Shown here piece by piece: positions 36,939 to 44,947 of a stretch of 64,000 nt of DNA (positions are counted from its first letter, which is position 1; every line of letters starts with the position of its first letter). Made by a program: the position numbers and the translations under genes. Source of the DNA: Dickeya fangzhongdai (GTDB lineage: Bacteria; Pseudomonadota; Gammaproteobacteria; Enterobacterales; Enterobacteriaceae); assembly GCF_002812485.1 (NCBI RefSeq), contig NZ_CP025003.1:3844001-3908000 (forward strand), in the 5' to 3' direction. The notes beneath the pieces were generated by a model, which ran no database searches, had not been told where the DNA came from, and was given only the letters and a program-made list of their open reading frames with translations.

Positions 36939-38528
36939 ATGATGCAAAGCAATATCGCCCCGTCGGGCATGGCGGTCACGCCGCATCATCTTGCCAGCGC
37001 CAGCGCGCAACGTATTCTGCGCGCCGGGGGCAACGCCATCGAAGCGATGGTCGCCGCCGCGGCCGCGATTGCGGTGGTTTACCCGCATATGAACAGTCTG
37101 GGCGGCGATGGTTTCTGGCTGATTGTGCCGCCGCAGGGCGACCCGATTGCCATCGACGCCAGCGGCGCGGCCGGTTCGCTGGCGACCCGCGATCGGTACG
37201 CCGGCGCCAGCCGCATTCCACACCGCGGCCCAACGGCGGCACTGACCGTAGCCGGCACCGTGGGCGGCTGGCAGGAAGCGCTGACGTATGCCGCCGAGCT
37301 GGACATCAGCCGCCCGTTGCCGCTCGCCAGCCTGCTGGAAGACGCCATCGGCTATGCCCGCAACGGCATTCCGGTCACCCAGTCGCAGGAAGACGCGCTG
37401 ATCAGCCGTCATCACGAACTGAGCGATTTCGCCGAATTCTGCCGCGTGTTCATACCGCAGGGCGTCATCCCGCGCACCGGCAGTCGTTTTACCCAGCCGG
37501 ATCTGGCCGACACGCTGCAGCAACTGGCGCAGGACGGGCTGGACAGCTTTTACCGCGGCGCGCTGGCGGCGCGCATGACGGCACAAATGGCGGAGCTGGG
37601 TATGCCGGTCACCGCTGACGATCTGGCGAACTACCGTGCCCGACGCGCCACGCCGCTGGTGCTGAAACACAGCAAAGGCGAGGTGTTCAATCTGGCGCCG
37701 CCGACGCAGGGGCTGGTGTCGCTGGCGATTCTGGGCATCGCCGACCGACTGGGGATGGCAGACCTCAGCGACAGCCAGACCATACACCGCGTGGTGGAAG
37801 CCACGAAGCTGGCTTTCAGGCTGCGCGACAAATACATCACCGACCCGAAACGGATTACGCAGGATATTCAGGCGCTGCTATCCGCCAGCCATCTGGATAC
37901 GTTGAGCAAGCACGTCGACACCCGCTCCGCCGCGCCCTGGGGACAAGGCAAGGGCCCGGGCGACACCGTCTGGCTGGGCGTATGCGATCGCCACGGCCTG
38001 TCGGTGTCGTTTATCCAGAGCATTTATCACGAATTCGGCAGCGGCATGGTGTTGCCGGGCACCGGCGTGCTGTGGCAAAACCGCGGCGCTTCCTTCAGTC
38101 TGGATCCGAATCACCTGCTGGCGCTGGAACCGGGCAAGCAGCCGTTTCACACCCTTAATCCGGCGGCGGCGCGACTGTCTGACGGACGCACCATGGTCTA
38201 CGGCTCGATGGGCGGCGACGGCCAGCCGCAGACGCAGGCGGCGTTGTTCATCCGCCACGTGATGCAGGGCGTGCCGCTGCAACAGGCGATTACCGCGCCG
38301 CGCTGGTTGCTGGGCCGCACCTGGGGCCAATCTTCCGACACGCTGAAACTGGAAGACCGCTTCACCCCGGCCACCGTCGAGGCGCTGCGCACGCTGGGCC
38401 ACGACGTGGAACTGCTCACCGGATTTAGCGAAACCGTCGGCCATGCCGGCGCCATCGTCCGTCATGCCAACGGCATGCTGGAAGGCGCCAGCGATCCGCG
38501 CAGCAACGGCAGCGCCGCCGGATTTTAA
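36939..38528 (+). CDS. hpxW: HpxW oxamate amidohydrolase (gamma-glutamyltransferase-like Ntn enzyme)
   Basis: A 529-residue member of the gamma-glutamyltranspeptidase superfamily, which cleaves itself to expose an N-terminal nucleophile. The expected nucleophile is Thr343 in the segment KGPGDTVWLGV. The large-subunit start (HHLASASAQRILRAGGNAIEA) and small-subunit motifs (YGSMGGDGQPQTQ) are intact. No signal peptide is present, so it is cytoplasmic, unlike true GGT. Klebsiella HpxW converts oxamate to oxalate and ammonia. It starts the hpxWXYZ operon, 44 bases before hpxX. Confidence 0.85.
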   Translation: MMQSNIAPSGMAVTPHHLASASAQRILRAGGNAIEAMVAAAAAIAVVYPHMNSLGGDGFWLIVPPQGDPIAIDASGAAGSLATRDRYAGASRIPHRGPTAALTVAGTVGGWQEALTYAAELDISRPLPLASLLEDAIGYARNGIPVTQSQEDALISRHHELSDFAEFCRVFIPQGVIPRTGSRFTQPDLADTLQQLAQDGLDSFYRGALAARMTAQMAELGMPVTADDLANYRARRATPLVLKHSKGEVFNLAPPTQGLVSLAILGIADRLGMADLSDSQTIHRVVEATKLAFRLRDKYITDPKRITQDIQALLSASHLDTLSKHVDTRSAAPWGQGKGPGDTVWLGVCDRHGLSVSFIQSIYHEFGSGMVLPGTGVLWQNRGASFSLDPNHLLALEPGKQPFHTLNPAAARLSDGRTMVYGSMGGDGQPQTQAALFIRHVMQGVPLQQAITAPRWLLGRTWGQSSDTLKLEDRFTPATVEALRTLGHDVELLTGFSETVGHAGAIVRHANGMLEGASDPRSNGSAAGF

Positions 38529-38572
38529 TCTCGCTACCTGGCTAATCTCACCCCCTGATAAGGTCTTTGCTC

Positions 38573-38770
38573 ATGGAAAAAAAGGATATCGATCAGGACG
38601 CGCTGGCCGCGTACCTGCAACAGATGGAAACCCTGCTGCAACTGGAGCTGGATGATGCCCGTCGCCAGGAACTGCAGGTGCAATTCACACGCATCGCCGC
38701 GATGGCGCAGCCGCTGATGGCGTTCCCGCTGGACGAGCGCCAGGAAGTGGCGGGAGTGTACCGGCCATGA
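38573..38770 (+). CDS. hpxX: HpxX, AtzG-like small subunit
   Basis: A 65-residue helical protein (DUF4089 type) with the motif QDALAAYLQQMETLLQLELD and the C-terminal [17 protein letters not shown]. It resembles AtzG, the small partner that stabilises the AtzE amidase of cyanuric-acid degradation, in size, helix pattern and gene order. The ATG at 38573 is preferred over an in-frame TTG at 38567. Its stop overlaps hpxY by four bases, as expected for subunits of one complex. Confidence 0.8.
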   Translation: MEKKDIDQDALAAYLQQMETLLQLELDDARRQELQVQFTRIAAMAQPLMAFPLDERQEVAGVYRP

Positions 38771-40179
38771 ACCCCGCTCAATTGTCTATCCGCGCGCTAC
38801 GGGCCGAATTGACGGGCGGTCACCTTTCCGCCACCGACATCGCCCGCGACACGCTGGCGCAAATCGAACGGCGCAATCCGGCGGTCAACGCTTATACCGG
38901 CGTCACCGCGCAACGTATGCTGGCGGAAGCCGCCGACATCGACGGCAAGCGTCATCAGGGGAAGGCGCTGCCCGCGCTGGCGGCGGTCCCCTACGCGGTG
39001 AAGAACCTGTTTGACGTCGCCGGTGAAACCACGCTGGCCGGCGCCAGACTGTTCAGCCAGCGCGCGCCGGCAACGCAGGACGCGTTTGCGGTGCGTCAGT
39101 TACAGTCCTGCGGCGCGCTGCTGTCCGGGCTGCTGAATATGGATGCCTACGCCTACGGTTTTACCACCGAAAACAGTCACTACGGCGCCACCCGCAATCC
39201 ACACGATCTGACGCGTATCGCCGGCGGATCTTCCGGTGGATCGGCGGCGGCGGTGGCGGCCGGACTGGTGAATTTCTCGCTCGGCAGCGACACCAACGGG
39301 TCGATCCGCGTTCCCGCTTCACTCTGCGGGATCTTCGGGCTGAAGCCCACCTTCGGCCGGCTGTCGCGCCACGGCACCCAGCCGTTTGTCGGCAGCCTCG
39401 ATCATATCGGCCCGCTGACGCGCAGCGCTGAAGATCTGGCGCTGGTGTATGACGAGCTGCAAGGGTTCGATCCGGCGGATCGATTTCAGGCGATTCAACC
39501 GCTGCGCTCGACCGTACCGTCGCTGACGGACGAGACGCCGCTGCGCAGCCGGGTGCTGGGCGGTTACTTCGCGCAATGGTGCGATGAACAGGCCGCCGCC
39601 GCGGTACGACAGGTGGCGAATGCGTTAAACGCCGCTGATGACGTGGCGCTGGATAATGCCGCGCTGGCGCGTACGGCGGCGTTTATTCTCTCCGCCAGCG
39701 AAGGCGGCAACCAGTATCTGCCCGCCCTGCGCGCCACGCCGGATCTGTTTGAACCACTCTCCCGCGAACGGCTACTGGCCGGGGCGATGATCCCCGCGGC
39801 CTGGTACGTGCAGGCGCAGCGTTTCCGCGATCATTTCCGCCGCGACATGCTGGCGCTGTTCGCCGATACCGATCTGCTGATCGCGCCGGCCACGCCATGC
39901 CCGGCAACGCTCATTGGTCAGGAAACCATGCGCATCAATCACACCGATTTGCCGATCCGCGCCAGCATGGGAATGCTGACCCAGCCGATTTCGTTCGTCG
40001 GCCTGCCGGTGGTGACGGTACCGCTGGCAACCGCCGGCGGGCTGCCGATCGGCGTCCAGTTGATCGCCGCGCCGTGGCGGGAAGATGTCGCGCTGCGCGC
40101 CGCCTGGCGTCTGGAACAACAAGGCATTGCCCGGGTTTTACCGCCCGTGTCCCTTCATTCACAAGGAGCTTCCGTATGA
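38767..40179 (+). CDS. hpxY: HpxY, AtzE-like amidase
   Basis: A 470-residue amidase-signature enzyme with the Ser-Ser-Lys triad: Lys in [14 protein letters not shown], the first Ser in [14 protein letters not shown], and the nucleophile in [15 protein letters not shown]. Close relatives of AtzE (1-carboxybiuret hydrolase) remove a terminal ureido amide. In the hpx operon its likely substrate is oxalurate, whose H2N-CO-NH-CO end is analogous. Overlaps both hpxX and hpxZ by four bases. Confidence 0.82.
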   Translation: MNPAQLSIRALRAELTGGHLSATDIARDTLAQIERRNPAVNAYTGVTAQRMLAEAADIDGKRHQGKALPALAAVPYAVKNLFDVAGETTLAGARLFSQRAPATQDAFAVRQLQSCGALLSGLLNMDAYAYGFTTENSHYGATRNPHDLTRIAGGSSGGSAAAVAAGLVNFSLGSDTNGSIRVPASLCGIFGLKPTFGRLSRHGTQPFVGSLDHIGPLTRSAEDLALVYDELQGFDPADRFQAIQPLRSTVPSLTDETPLRSRVLGGYFAQWCDEQAAAAVRQVANALNAADDVALDNAALARTAAFILSASEGGNQYLPALRATPDLFEPLSRERLLAGAMIPAAWYVQAQRFRDHFRRDMLALFADTDLLIAPATPCPATLIGQETMRINHTDLPIRASMGMLTQPISFVGLPVVTVPLATAGGLPIGVQLIAAPWREDVALRAAWRLEQQGIARVLPPVSLHSQGASV

Positions 40180-40556
40180 CACCCGAGATCAATCTGCCCG
40201 ACGTTCTGGCCGAGATCACCACCGCGTTTTATCGTTATGAAAAGGCGCTCACCGGCAACGACATCGAGGTACTGGACGAGCTGTTCTGGCACGATGAACG
40301 CACCGTGCGCTACGGCGCGTCGGAAAACCTGTACGGCATCGAACAGATCCGCGAGTTTCGCGCCGCTCGCCCGTCGGCCGGGCTGGATCGCCGGTTGCAA
40401 AACACGGTGATCACGAGCTACGGCCGCGATATGGCGGTCGCCAGCACCGAATTTCGTCGTGAAGGCAGTGAGAAAATCGGCCGCCAGATGCAAACCTGGC
40501 TGCGCACCGCGCAGGGCTGGCGTATTGTCGCCGCCCACGTCAGCCTGATGGCGTAA
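40176..40556 (+). CDS. hpxZ: HpxZ, AtzH-like SnoaL-fold protein (DUF3225)
   Basis: A 126-residue small alpha+beta barrel protein ([18 protein letters not shown] and [20 protein letters not shown]). I recall AtzH from Pseudomonas cyanuric-acid operons as the same family, decarboxylating 1,3-dicarboxyurea to allophanate. The open frame extends upstream, but the ATG at 40176 has AAGGAGCTTCCGT before it and overlaps the hpxY stop. It ends the operon 54 bases before the convergent hpxB. Confidence 0.82.
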   Translation: MTPEINLPDVLAEITTAFYRYEKALTGNDIEVLDELFWHDERTVRYGASENLYGIEQIREFRAARPSAGLDRRLQNTVITSYGRDMAVASTEFRREGSEKIGRQMQTWLRTAQGWRIVAAHVSLMA

Positions 40557-40610
40557 CCCGATACGGCTTATCAGGCCGGCAGATTGCCGTATCAGGCCGG
40601 TGGCGCCTCA

Positions 40611-41558
40611 TCACCCCTGATACGGATGTGCCCGATACCAGTGTTCGGCGATATCCTGACGGCGGCAAACCCACACCCGCTCGTGCTGCTGGATGTAATC
40701 GAGGAAGCGCTGCAACGCCCGGAAACGTCCCGGCCGCCCCAGCAGGCGGCAGTGCATGCCGATAGACATCATCTTCGGCGCCTCATCCCCTTCGGCATAC
40801 AACACGTCAAAGCTGTCCTTCAGATAGCTGAAAAACTGCTCGCCGCTGTTGAAACCCTGTGGTGAGGCGAAGCGCATGTCGTTGGCGTCCAGCGTATAGG
40901 GAACGATCAGATGCGGCTGCACCCCGCCGTCCGCTCGCCGCACCGGCAGCCAGAATGGCAGGTCGTCGCCGTAGTAGTCGCTGTCGTACAGGAAACCGCC
41001 CTGCTCCAGCACCAGTTGCCGGGTGTGGGGGCTGTCGCGCCCGGTGTACCAGCCCAGCGGCGGCCGGCCGAACAATTCCGTGTGCACCGCGATCGCCTGT
41101 TGCAAATGCGCGCGCTCGGCGTCGATATCCATATTCTGGTAGTGAATCCAGCGCCAGCCGTGGCTGACCACGTCATAGTCCGCCGCCCTGATGGCCTCGA
41201 CCACCGCCGGATTACGCGCCAGCGCCATCGCTACGCCGAACACCGTCAGCGGCAGGCCGCGGCGCTGAAATTCCTGATGAATACGCCAGAAACCGGCGCG
41301 GGAACCGTACTCATAGAGCGAATCCATCGACATGTGCCGCGCCGGGTAGCTGGCCGCGCCGATGATATCGGACAGGAACTGCTCGGAACCGGCGTCGCCG
41401 TGCAGCACATGGTTTTCCGCCCCTTCTTCGTAATTGAGCACAAACTGCACCGCGATGTGCGCCTGTCCGGGCCAGCGGGCGTGCGGCGGTTTACCGGCAT
41501 AGCCGATCAGGTCGCGCGGGTAGTCAGGGTCAGAGCCCCATTGCTGAGAGAGTGTCAT
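40611..41558 (-). CDS. hpxB: Allantoinase, PuuE polysaccharide-deacetylase type
   Basis: A 315-residue NodB-fold hydrolase that opens the allantoin ring to allantoate. It is not related to the metal-dependent amidohydrolase allantoinases. Characteristic stretches are VQFVLNYEEGAENHVLHGD, VSHGWRWIHYQNMD and GWYTGRDSPHTRQL. It is the third gene of hpxS-hpxA-hpxB, 45 bases after hpxA. Sequence and length match PuuE-type enzymes throughout. Confidence 0.9.
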   Translation of the reverse strand: MTLSQQWGSDPDYPRDLIGYAGKPPHARWPGQAHIAVQFVLNYEEGAENHVLHGDAGSEQFLSDIIGAASYPARHMSMDSLYEYGSRAGFWRIHQEFQRRGLPLTVFGVAMALARNPAVVEAIRAADYDVVSHGWRWIHYQNMDIDAERAHLQQAIAVHTELFGRPPLGWYTGRDSPHTRQLVLEQGGFLYDSDYYGDDLPFWLPVRRADGGVQPHLIVPYTLDANDMRFASPQGFNSGEQFFSYLKDSFDVLYAEGDEAPKMMSIGMHCRLLGRPGRFRALQRFLDYIQQHERVWVCRRQDIAEHWYRAHPYQG

Positions 41559-41603
41559 GGTTTCTTTCCTTATTGTGGTGACCGCAACGTCGTACGCCGC
41601 CGA

Positions 41604-42341
41604 TTAACGCAAAGCCCCGAAGGCGCCGGTCAACGGCTTGTCCAGCGGATAGTCAAGATCGCCGTGTTTACTGGTGGTCAGCCCCAGCCCGATCAGCGAC
41701 TCCACCATTTTCACCGCCGCGCCCACGCCGTCGATAACCGGGATCCCCAGTTCCTGCGTCAGCGCCTGCGCCAGATCGGCCATACCGCCGCAGCCAAGCA
41801 CAATGGCGCCGGATCCATCCTGTCGCTTAGCTTGTATACACATTTCCCGCACCTTGTGCTGCGCCAGCCCCTGGCCGTCTTCCAGCGCCAGTACCGGCAG
41901 CTCGATGGCGTGCAGCGCGGCGCAGTGATGCTCGAAACCGTAACGCTGCAACAGATGACGGGCGATGATCAGCGTGCGCGGCAGCGTGGTGACGATGGAA
42001 AAGCGCGTCGCCACCAGCGTCGCCAGGTGCATCGCCGCTTCAGCGATGCCCACCACCGGCGCGCGCGCCAGTTCCCGCGCCGCCAGCAGGCCGGGGTCGC
42101 CAAAACAGGCGATGACATGGCCGCTGACGCCCTGCTCGCGGCCCAGCCGAATTTGCTCCAGCACCCCGAGCGTCGCCACCGCTTCGTCAAAATGTCCTTC
42201 TATCGACGGCACGCCCTGCGACGGGCATACCGCCAGAATGTCGGTGCCGGGAGCAGCCACTCGCCGCGCCGCCTCGCCGATGGTTTCGGTCATCGCCAGG
42301 CTGGTGTTGGGGTTGATCACCTGAATTACGCATTGGCTCAT
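41604..42341 (-). CDS. hpxA: Allantoin racemase
   Basis: A 245-residue Asp/Glu/hydantoin racemase-family protein that interconverts allantoin enantiomers so that the stereospecific allantoinase can use both. The two catalytic Cys are in VIACFGDPGLLAAREL (near residue 80) and IVLGCGGMADLA (near 180), and the N terminus IQVINPNTS is typical. The start overlaps the hpxS stop by four bases, so regulator and enzyme are co-translated. Confidence 0.9.
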   Translation of the reverse strand: MSQCVIQVINPNTSLAMTETIGEAARRVAAPGTDILAVCPSQGVPSIEGHFDEAVATLGVLEQIRLGREQGVSGHVIACFGDPGLLAARELARAPVVGIAEAAMHLATLVATRFSIVTTLPRTLIIARHLLQRYGFEHHCAALHAIELPVLALEDGQGLAQHKVREMCIQAKRQDGSGAIVLGCGGMADLAQALTQELGIPVIDGVGAAVKMVESLIGLGLTTSKHGDLDYPLDKPLTGAFGALR

Positions 42342-43081
42342 TCGGCTTGCTCCTCTTTATTACGACCGAACGGCTTCAGATGGCTGAACAACCGCGAGAA
42401 ATCCGGCGTGGTCGCGCCGTCGCCGTCAAAACGCAGGCTGGCGACGATATCGTCGAAATGTTGCTGCATGGCGCTGGTCAGCGCCGCCAGATCCCGGTTA
42501 CGCAACAACGCCAGCAGATCGTGATGATCGTGACAGCGGCATCCCTGCTGCCAGGGCGCGCCGTAGGCGGCGATCACCAGCGACGATCGCAACGTCAGTT
42601 GCGACACCATGCTGGTCAGCACGCTGTTGCCGGAAATCGCCTGTAACTGGATGTGAAACGCCGCCGACAGGCGGATCGCCTCCGGCCCGTTGCGATCCTG
42701 ATGCGCCTTCTCTTCCGCCGCCATCAGTTTCTCCAGCGCCGCCAGATGCGGCGGCTGGCAGTGCGCGATCACCGCGGGCAGGTTGGCGCACTCCATCAGG
42801 CTACGGGTCTGAAAGATCTCACGCGCTTCTTCCACCGTCGGCGTCGCCACCTGTGCACCACGTTTGGGCAACAGTGTGATCATTTGCACCGTCGCCAAAC
42901 GCTGCAGCACTTTGCGGATCCCGGTACGGCTGACGCCGAACACCTCCGCCAGCGCCTCCTCCGGCAGGCGAGCGCCGGGCAACAATTGATGCTCGACGAT
43001 CGCGTTTAACAGTGCCTGATAGATAACTTCATCTTTTTGCTCGAAAAATGTCTCATTTCCAAGACCGTAAATATCGCTCAT
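42338..43081 (-). CDS. hpxS: HpxS, GntR-family FCD regulator of allantoin genes
   Basis: A 247-residue regulator. The N-terminal winged helix (LPEEALAEVFGVSRTGIRKVLQRL) is GntR-type, and the C-terminal all-helical FCD domain (about 95-225) binds a metal and carboxylate ligand. Divergent from the permease hpxC and first gene of hpxSAB. A TTGTATACAA palindrome of GntR/FCD type lies in the shared intergenic region. The inducer is likely an intermediate such as allantoin or allantoate. Confidence 0.86.
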   Translation of the reverse strand: MSDIYGLGNETFFEQKDEVIYQALLNAIVEHQLLPGARLPEEALAEVFGVSRTGIRKVLQRLATVQMITLLPKRGAQVATPTVEEAREIFQTRSLMECANLPAVIAHCQPPHLAALEKLMAAEEKAHQDRNGPEAIRLSAAFHIQLQAISGNSVLTSMVSQLTLRSSLVIAAYGAPWQQGCRCHDHHDLLALLRNRDLAALTSAMQQHFDDIVASLRFDGDGATTPDFSRLFSHLKPFGRNKEEQAE

Positions 43082-43135
43082 CGGTTTCTTCCGTCATCAC
43101 GTTCATCGCCAAATCGTACACACAAAATAAATTTA

Positions 43136-43145
43136 TTGTATACAA
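43136..43145. promoter_or_regulatory. TTGTATACAA palindrome between hpxS and hpxC
   Basis: A perfect 10-bp palindrome of the TNGTNNACNA type used by FCD-class GntR regulators. It lies 55 bases from the hpxS start and just upstream of the hpxC sigma-54-type promoter. Related copies occur at 44923 and within hpxC. Confidence 0.55.
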
Positions 43146-43157
43146 AATTCACTGATC

Positions 43158-43173
43158 TGGCCCAAATCCTGCA
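43158..43173 (+). promoter_or_regulatory. Possible sigma-54-type promoter of hpxC
   Basis: TGGCCCAAATCCTGCA has the obligatory GG and GC at ten-base spacing and TGC at the right place, with three departures from the consensus. It lies 61 bases before the hpxC ATG. Weaker than those of hpxF and hpxW. Confidence 0.42.
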
Positions 43174-43233
43174 ACACCCCACTGCCTGATTTTTTCACCT
43201 TTATTTTTATCGTCACCAAAAGGAGCAGATTCC

Positions 43234-44718
43234 ATGCCAGAAAACATGACGTCCGCCGGAAACACCCCGGCGCATTACAGCCCGAGACTGTGCAATGAAG
43301 ATTTGGCCCCGACGCGTGTACAAAGCTGGTCCTGGTACAACATCTTTTCATTCTGGATGTCGGATGTACACAGCATGGGCGGCTACGTGGTGGCGGCCAG
43401 CTTCTTTACGCTGGGTCTGGCCAGCTGGCAGGTGCTGCTGTGCCTGCTGGCGGGTATCTGCATCGTGCAACTGTGCGCCAATCTGGTGGCCAAACCCAGC
43501 CAGCTCAGCGGCGTACCCTATGCGGTGATTTGCCGTCAGTCCTTCGGCGTGTTCGGCGCCAACATTCCGGCGGTGATCCGCGGGCTGATCGCTTTCGCCT
43601 GGTACGGCATCCAGACTTATCTGGCCGCCAACGCGCTGATGCTGGTGCTGTTGAAATTCGTACCGTCGCTCACGCCGCTGACCACCAGCCACTGGCTCGG
43701 TCTGTCGGCGCTGGGCTGGCTGTGCTTCGGCGTGATGTGGCTGCTGCAGGCGATGGTGTTCTGGCACGGCATGAGCGCCATCAAGCGCTTTATTGATATC
43801 GCCGGCCCGGCGGTCTACATAGTGATGCTGGCGCTGGCCGGATGGATTGTATACAAAACCGGGCTGGAGAATATCTCCTTCACGCTGGGCAGCAAATCCC
43901 TCAGCAGCGGCGAGCAGGTCTGGCAGATGATCACCGCCACGGCGCTGGTGGTGTCCTATTTCTCCGGTCCGTTGCTCAACTTCGGCGATTTCTCCCGTTA
44001 CGGTAAAAGCATGCAGGAAATCCGTCGCGGCAACCGCTGGGGTTTGCCGTTCAACTTCCTGCTGTTCTCCATCGTGACGGTGGTGATCGTCTCCGGCACC
44101 CAGTCGCTGTTCGGCCAGATGATCACCGACCCGATCGAAACCGTCAGCCGCGTCGGCAACAGCGTGGCGGTGGCGTTAGGCCTGCTGACCATGATTGTCG
44201 CTACCATCGGCATCAACATTGTCGCCAACTTCGTTTCTCCGGCGTTCGACTTCTCCAACTGCGCGCCGCAGCGCATCAGTTTCCGTACCGGCGGGATGAT
44301 CGCCGCGGTCGGCTCGGTGCTGCTGACTCCCTGGAACCTGTTCAACTCGCCGGAACTGATTCACTACACGCTCGACGTGCTGGGCGCGTTTATCGGCCCG
44401 CTGTTCGGCATCCTGCTGGCGGATTTCTACCTGATCAAAGGCGGCAAGATCGACGTAGATGCGCTGTTCAACGACACCCCCAGCGGGCGCTACTGGTATC
44501 GCAACGGCATCAACCCGAACGCGGTGCTGGCGCTGCTGCCCTCGGTGGCTATCGGGCTGGTGATAAGCTTTGTGCCGGCCTGGCATGAGGTCGCCAATTT
44601 CAGTTGGTTTATCGGCGTGGCGCTGGGCGCCGGCAGCTACCGCTATCTGGCGCGCCGCGAAAAGGCCGTCATGCCGGCCGCCAGCAACATGTCTGGCTTC
44701 GTGTTGGGTAAAGAATAA
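43234..44718 (+). CDS. hpxC: NCS1-family allantoin permease
   Basis: A 494-residue inner-membrane symporter of the nucleobase:cation (NCS1) family with about 12 spans. Family motifs include QSWSWYNIFSFWMSDVHSM near residue 30 and NFGDFSRYGKSMQEI near 250, typical of allantoin and hydantoin carriers. AAAGGAGCAGATTCC precedes the ATG. It lies divergent from hpxSAB, consistent with import of allantoin for HpxA and HpxB. A terminator follows. Confidence 0.88.
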   Translation: MPENMTSAGNTPAHYSPRLCNEDLAPTRVQSWSWYNIFSFWMSDVHSMGGYVVAASFFTLGLASWQVLLCLLAGICIVQLCANLVAKPSQLSGVPYAVICRQSFGVFGANIPAVIRGLIAFAWYGIQTYLAANALMLVLLKFVPSLTPLTTSHWLGLSALGWLCFGVMWLLQAMVFWHGMSAIKRFIDIAGPAVYIVMLALAGWIVYKTGLENISFTLGSKSLSSGEQVWQMITATALVVSYFSGPLLNFGDFSRYGKSMQEIRRGNRWGLPFNFLLFSIVTVVIVSGTQSLFGQMITDPIETVSRVGNSVAVALGLLTMIVATIGINIVANFVSPAFDFSNCAPQRISFRTGGMIAAVGSVLLTPWNLFNSPELIHYTLDVLGAFIGPLFGILLADFYLIKGGKIDVDALFNDTPSGRYWYRNGINPNAVLALLPSVAIGLVISFVPAWHEVANFSWFIGVALGAGSYRYLARREKAVMPAASNMSGFVLGKE

Positions 44719-44727
44719 ATCACACCG

Positions 44728-44757
44728 GGATCGCGGCGCGGCGTCGCGATCCGTCTT
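44728..44757 (+). terminator. hpxC terminator
   Basis: A GGATCGCG/CGCGATCC stem, extendable through GC-rich bases, followed by GTCTTT, begins nine bases after the hpxC stop. Confidence 0.68.
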
Positions 44758-44892
44758 TGCTCCTTTCCATATGCCCGTATGCCCTGTTTTCGAGCCCGCA
44801 CCGGATGCGGCTGTGCCATCGCGGTGCGTTCTTCTGCTGCCAGACCGGGCTCGACTGACCATAAAGCAAGTAAAAACAGTGCATTAAAAAAC

Positions 44893-44933
44893 TGGCATAA
44901 GGTTTGAATGTTGCATTCCATCTTGTATACCAA
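44893..44933 (+). promoter_or_regulatory. Regulatory region before allophanate hydrolase gene
   Basis: TTGTATACCAA (44923-44933) is one base off the hpxS-hpxC palindrome. Just upstream TGGCATAAGGTTTGAA (44893-44908) resembles a sigma-54 promoter but has GA instead of the invariant GC, so it is doubtful. A CGCACCG/CGGTGCG inverted pair lies at 44797-44828. Confidence 0.42.
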
Positions 44934-44947
44934 CTGGAATGCATTTC

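Noticed and set aside
36776..37618. A plus-strand frame overlapping the hpxU-hpxW gap
   Set aside because: It runs out of frame through hpxW; the HpxW frame has catalytic motifs and a suitable start.
40560..40593. GATACGGC/GCCGTATC pair as terminator between hpxZ and hpxB
   Set aside because: The loop is 18 bases and no T tract follows, so I did not list it.
40911..42524. A 537-codon open frame on the plus strand across hpxB-hpxA-hpxS
   Set aside because: It is antisense to three well-supported genes, has Arg/His/Gln-rich composition typical of a GC-rich complementary frame, and shows no motif or ribosome site.
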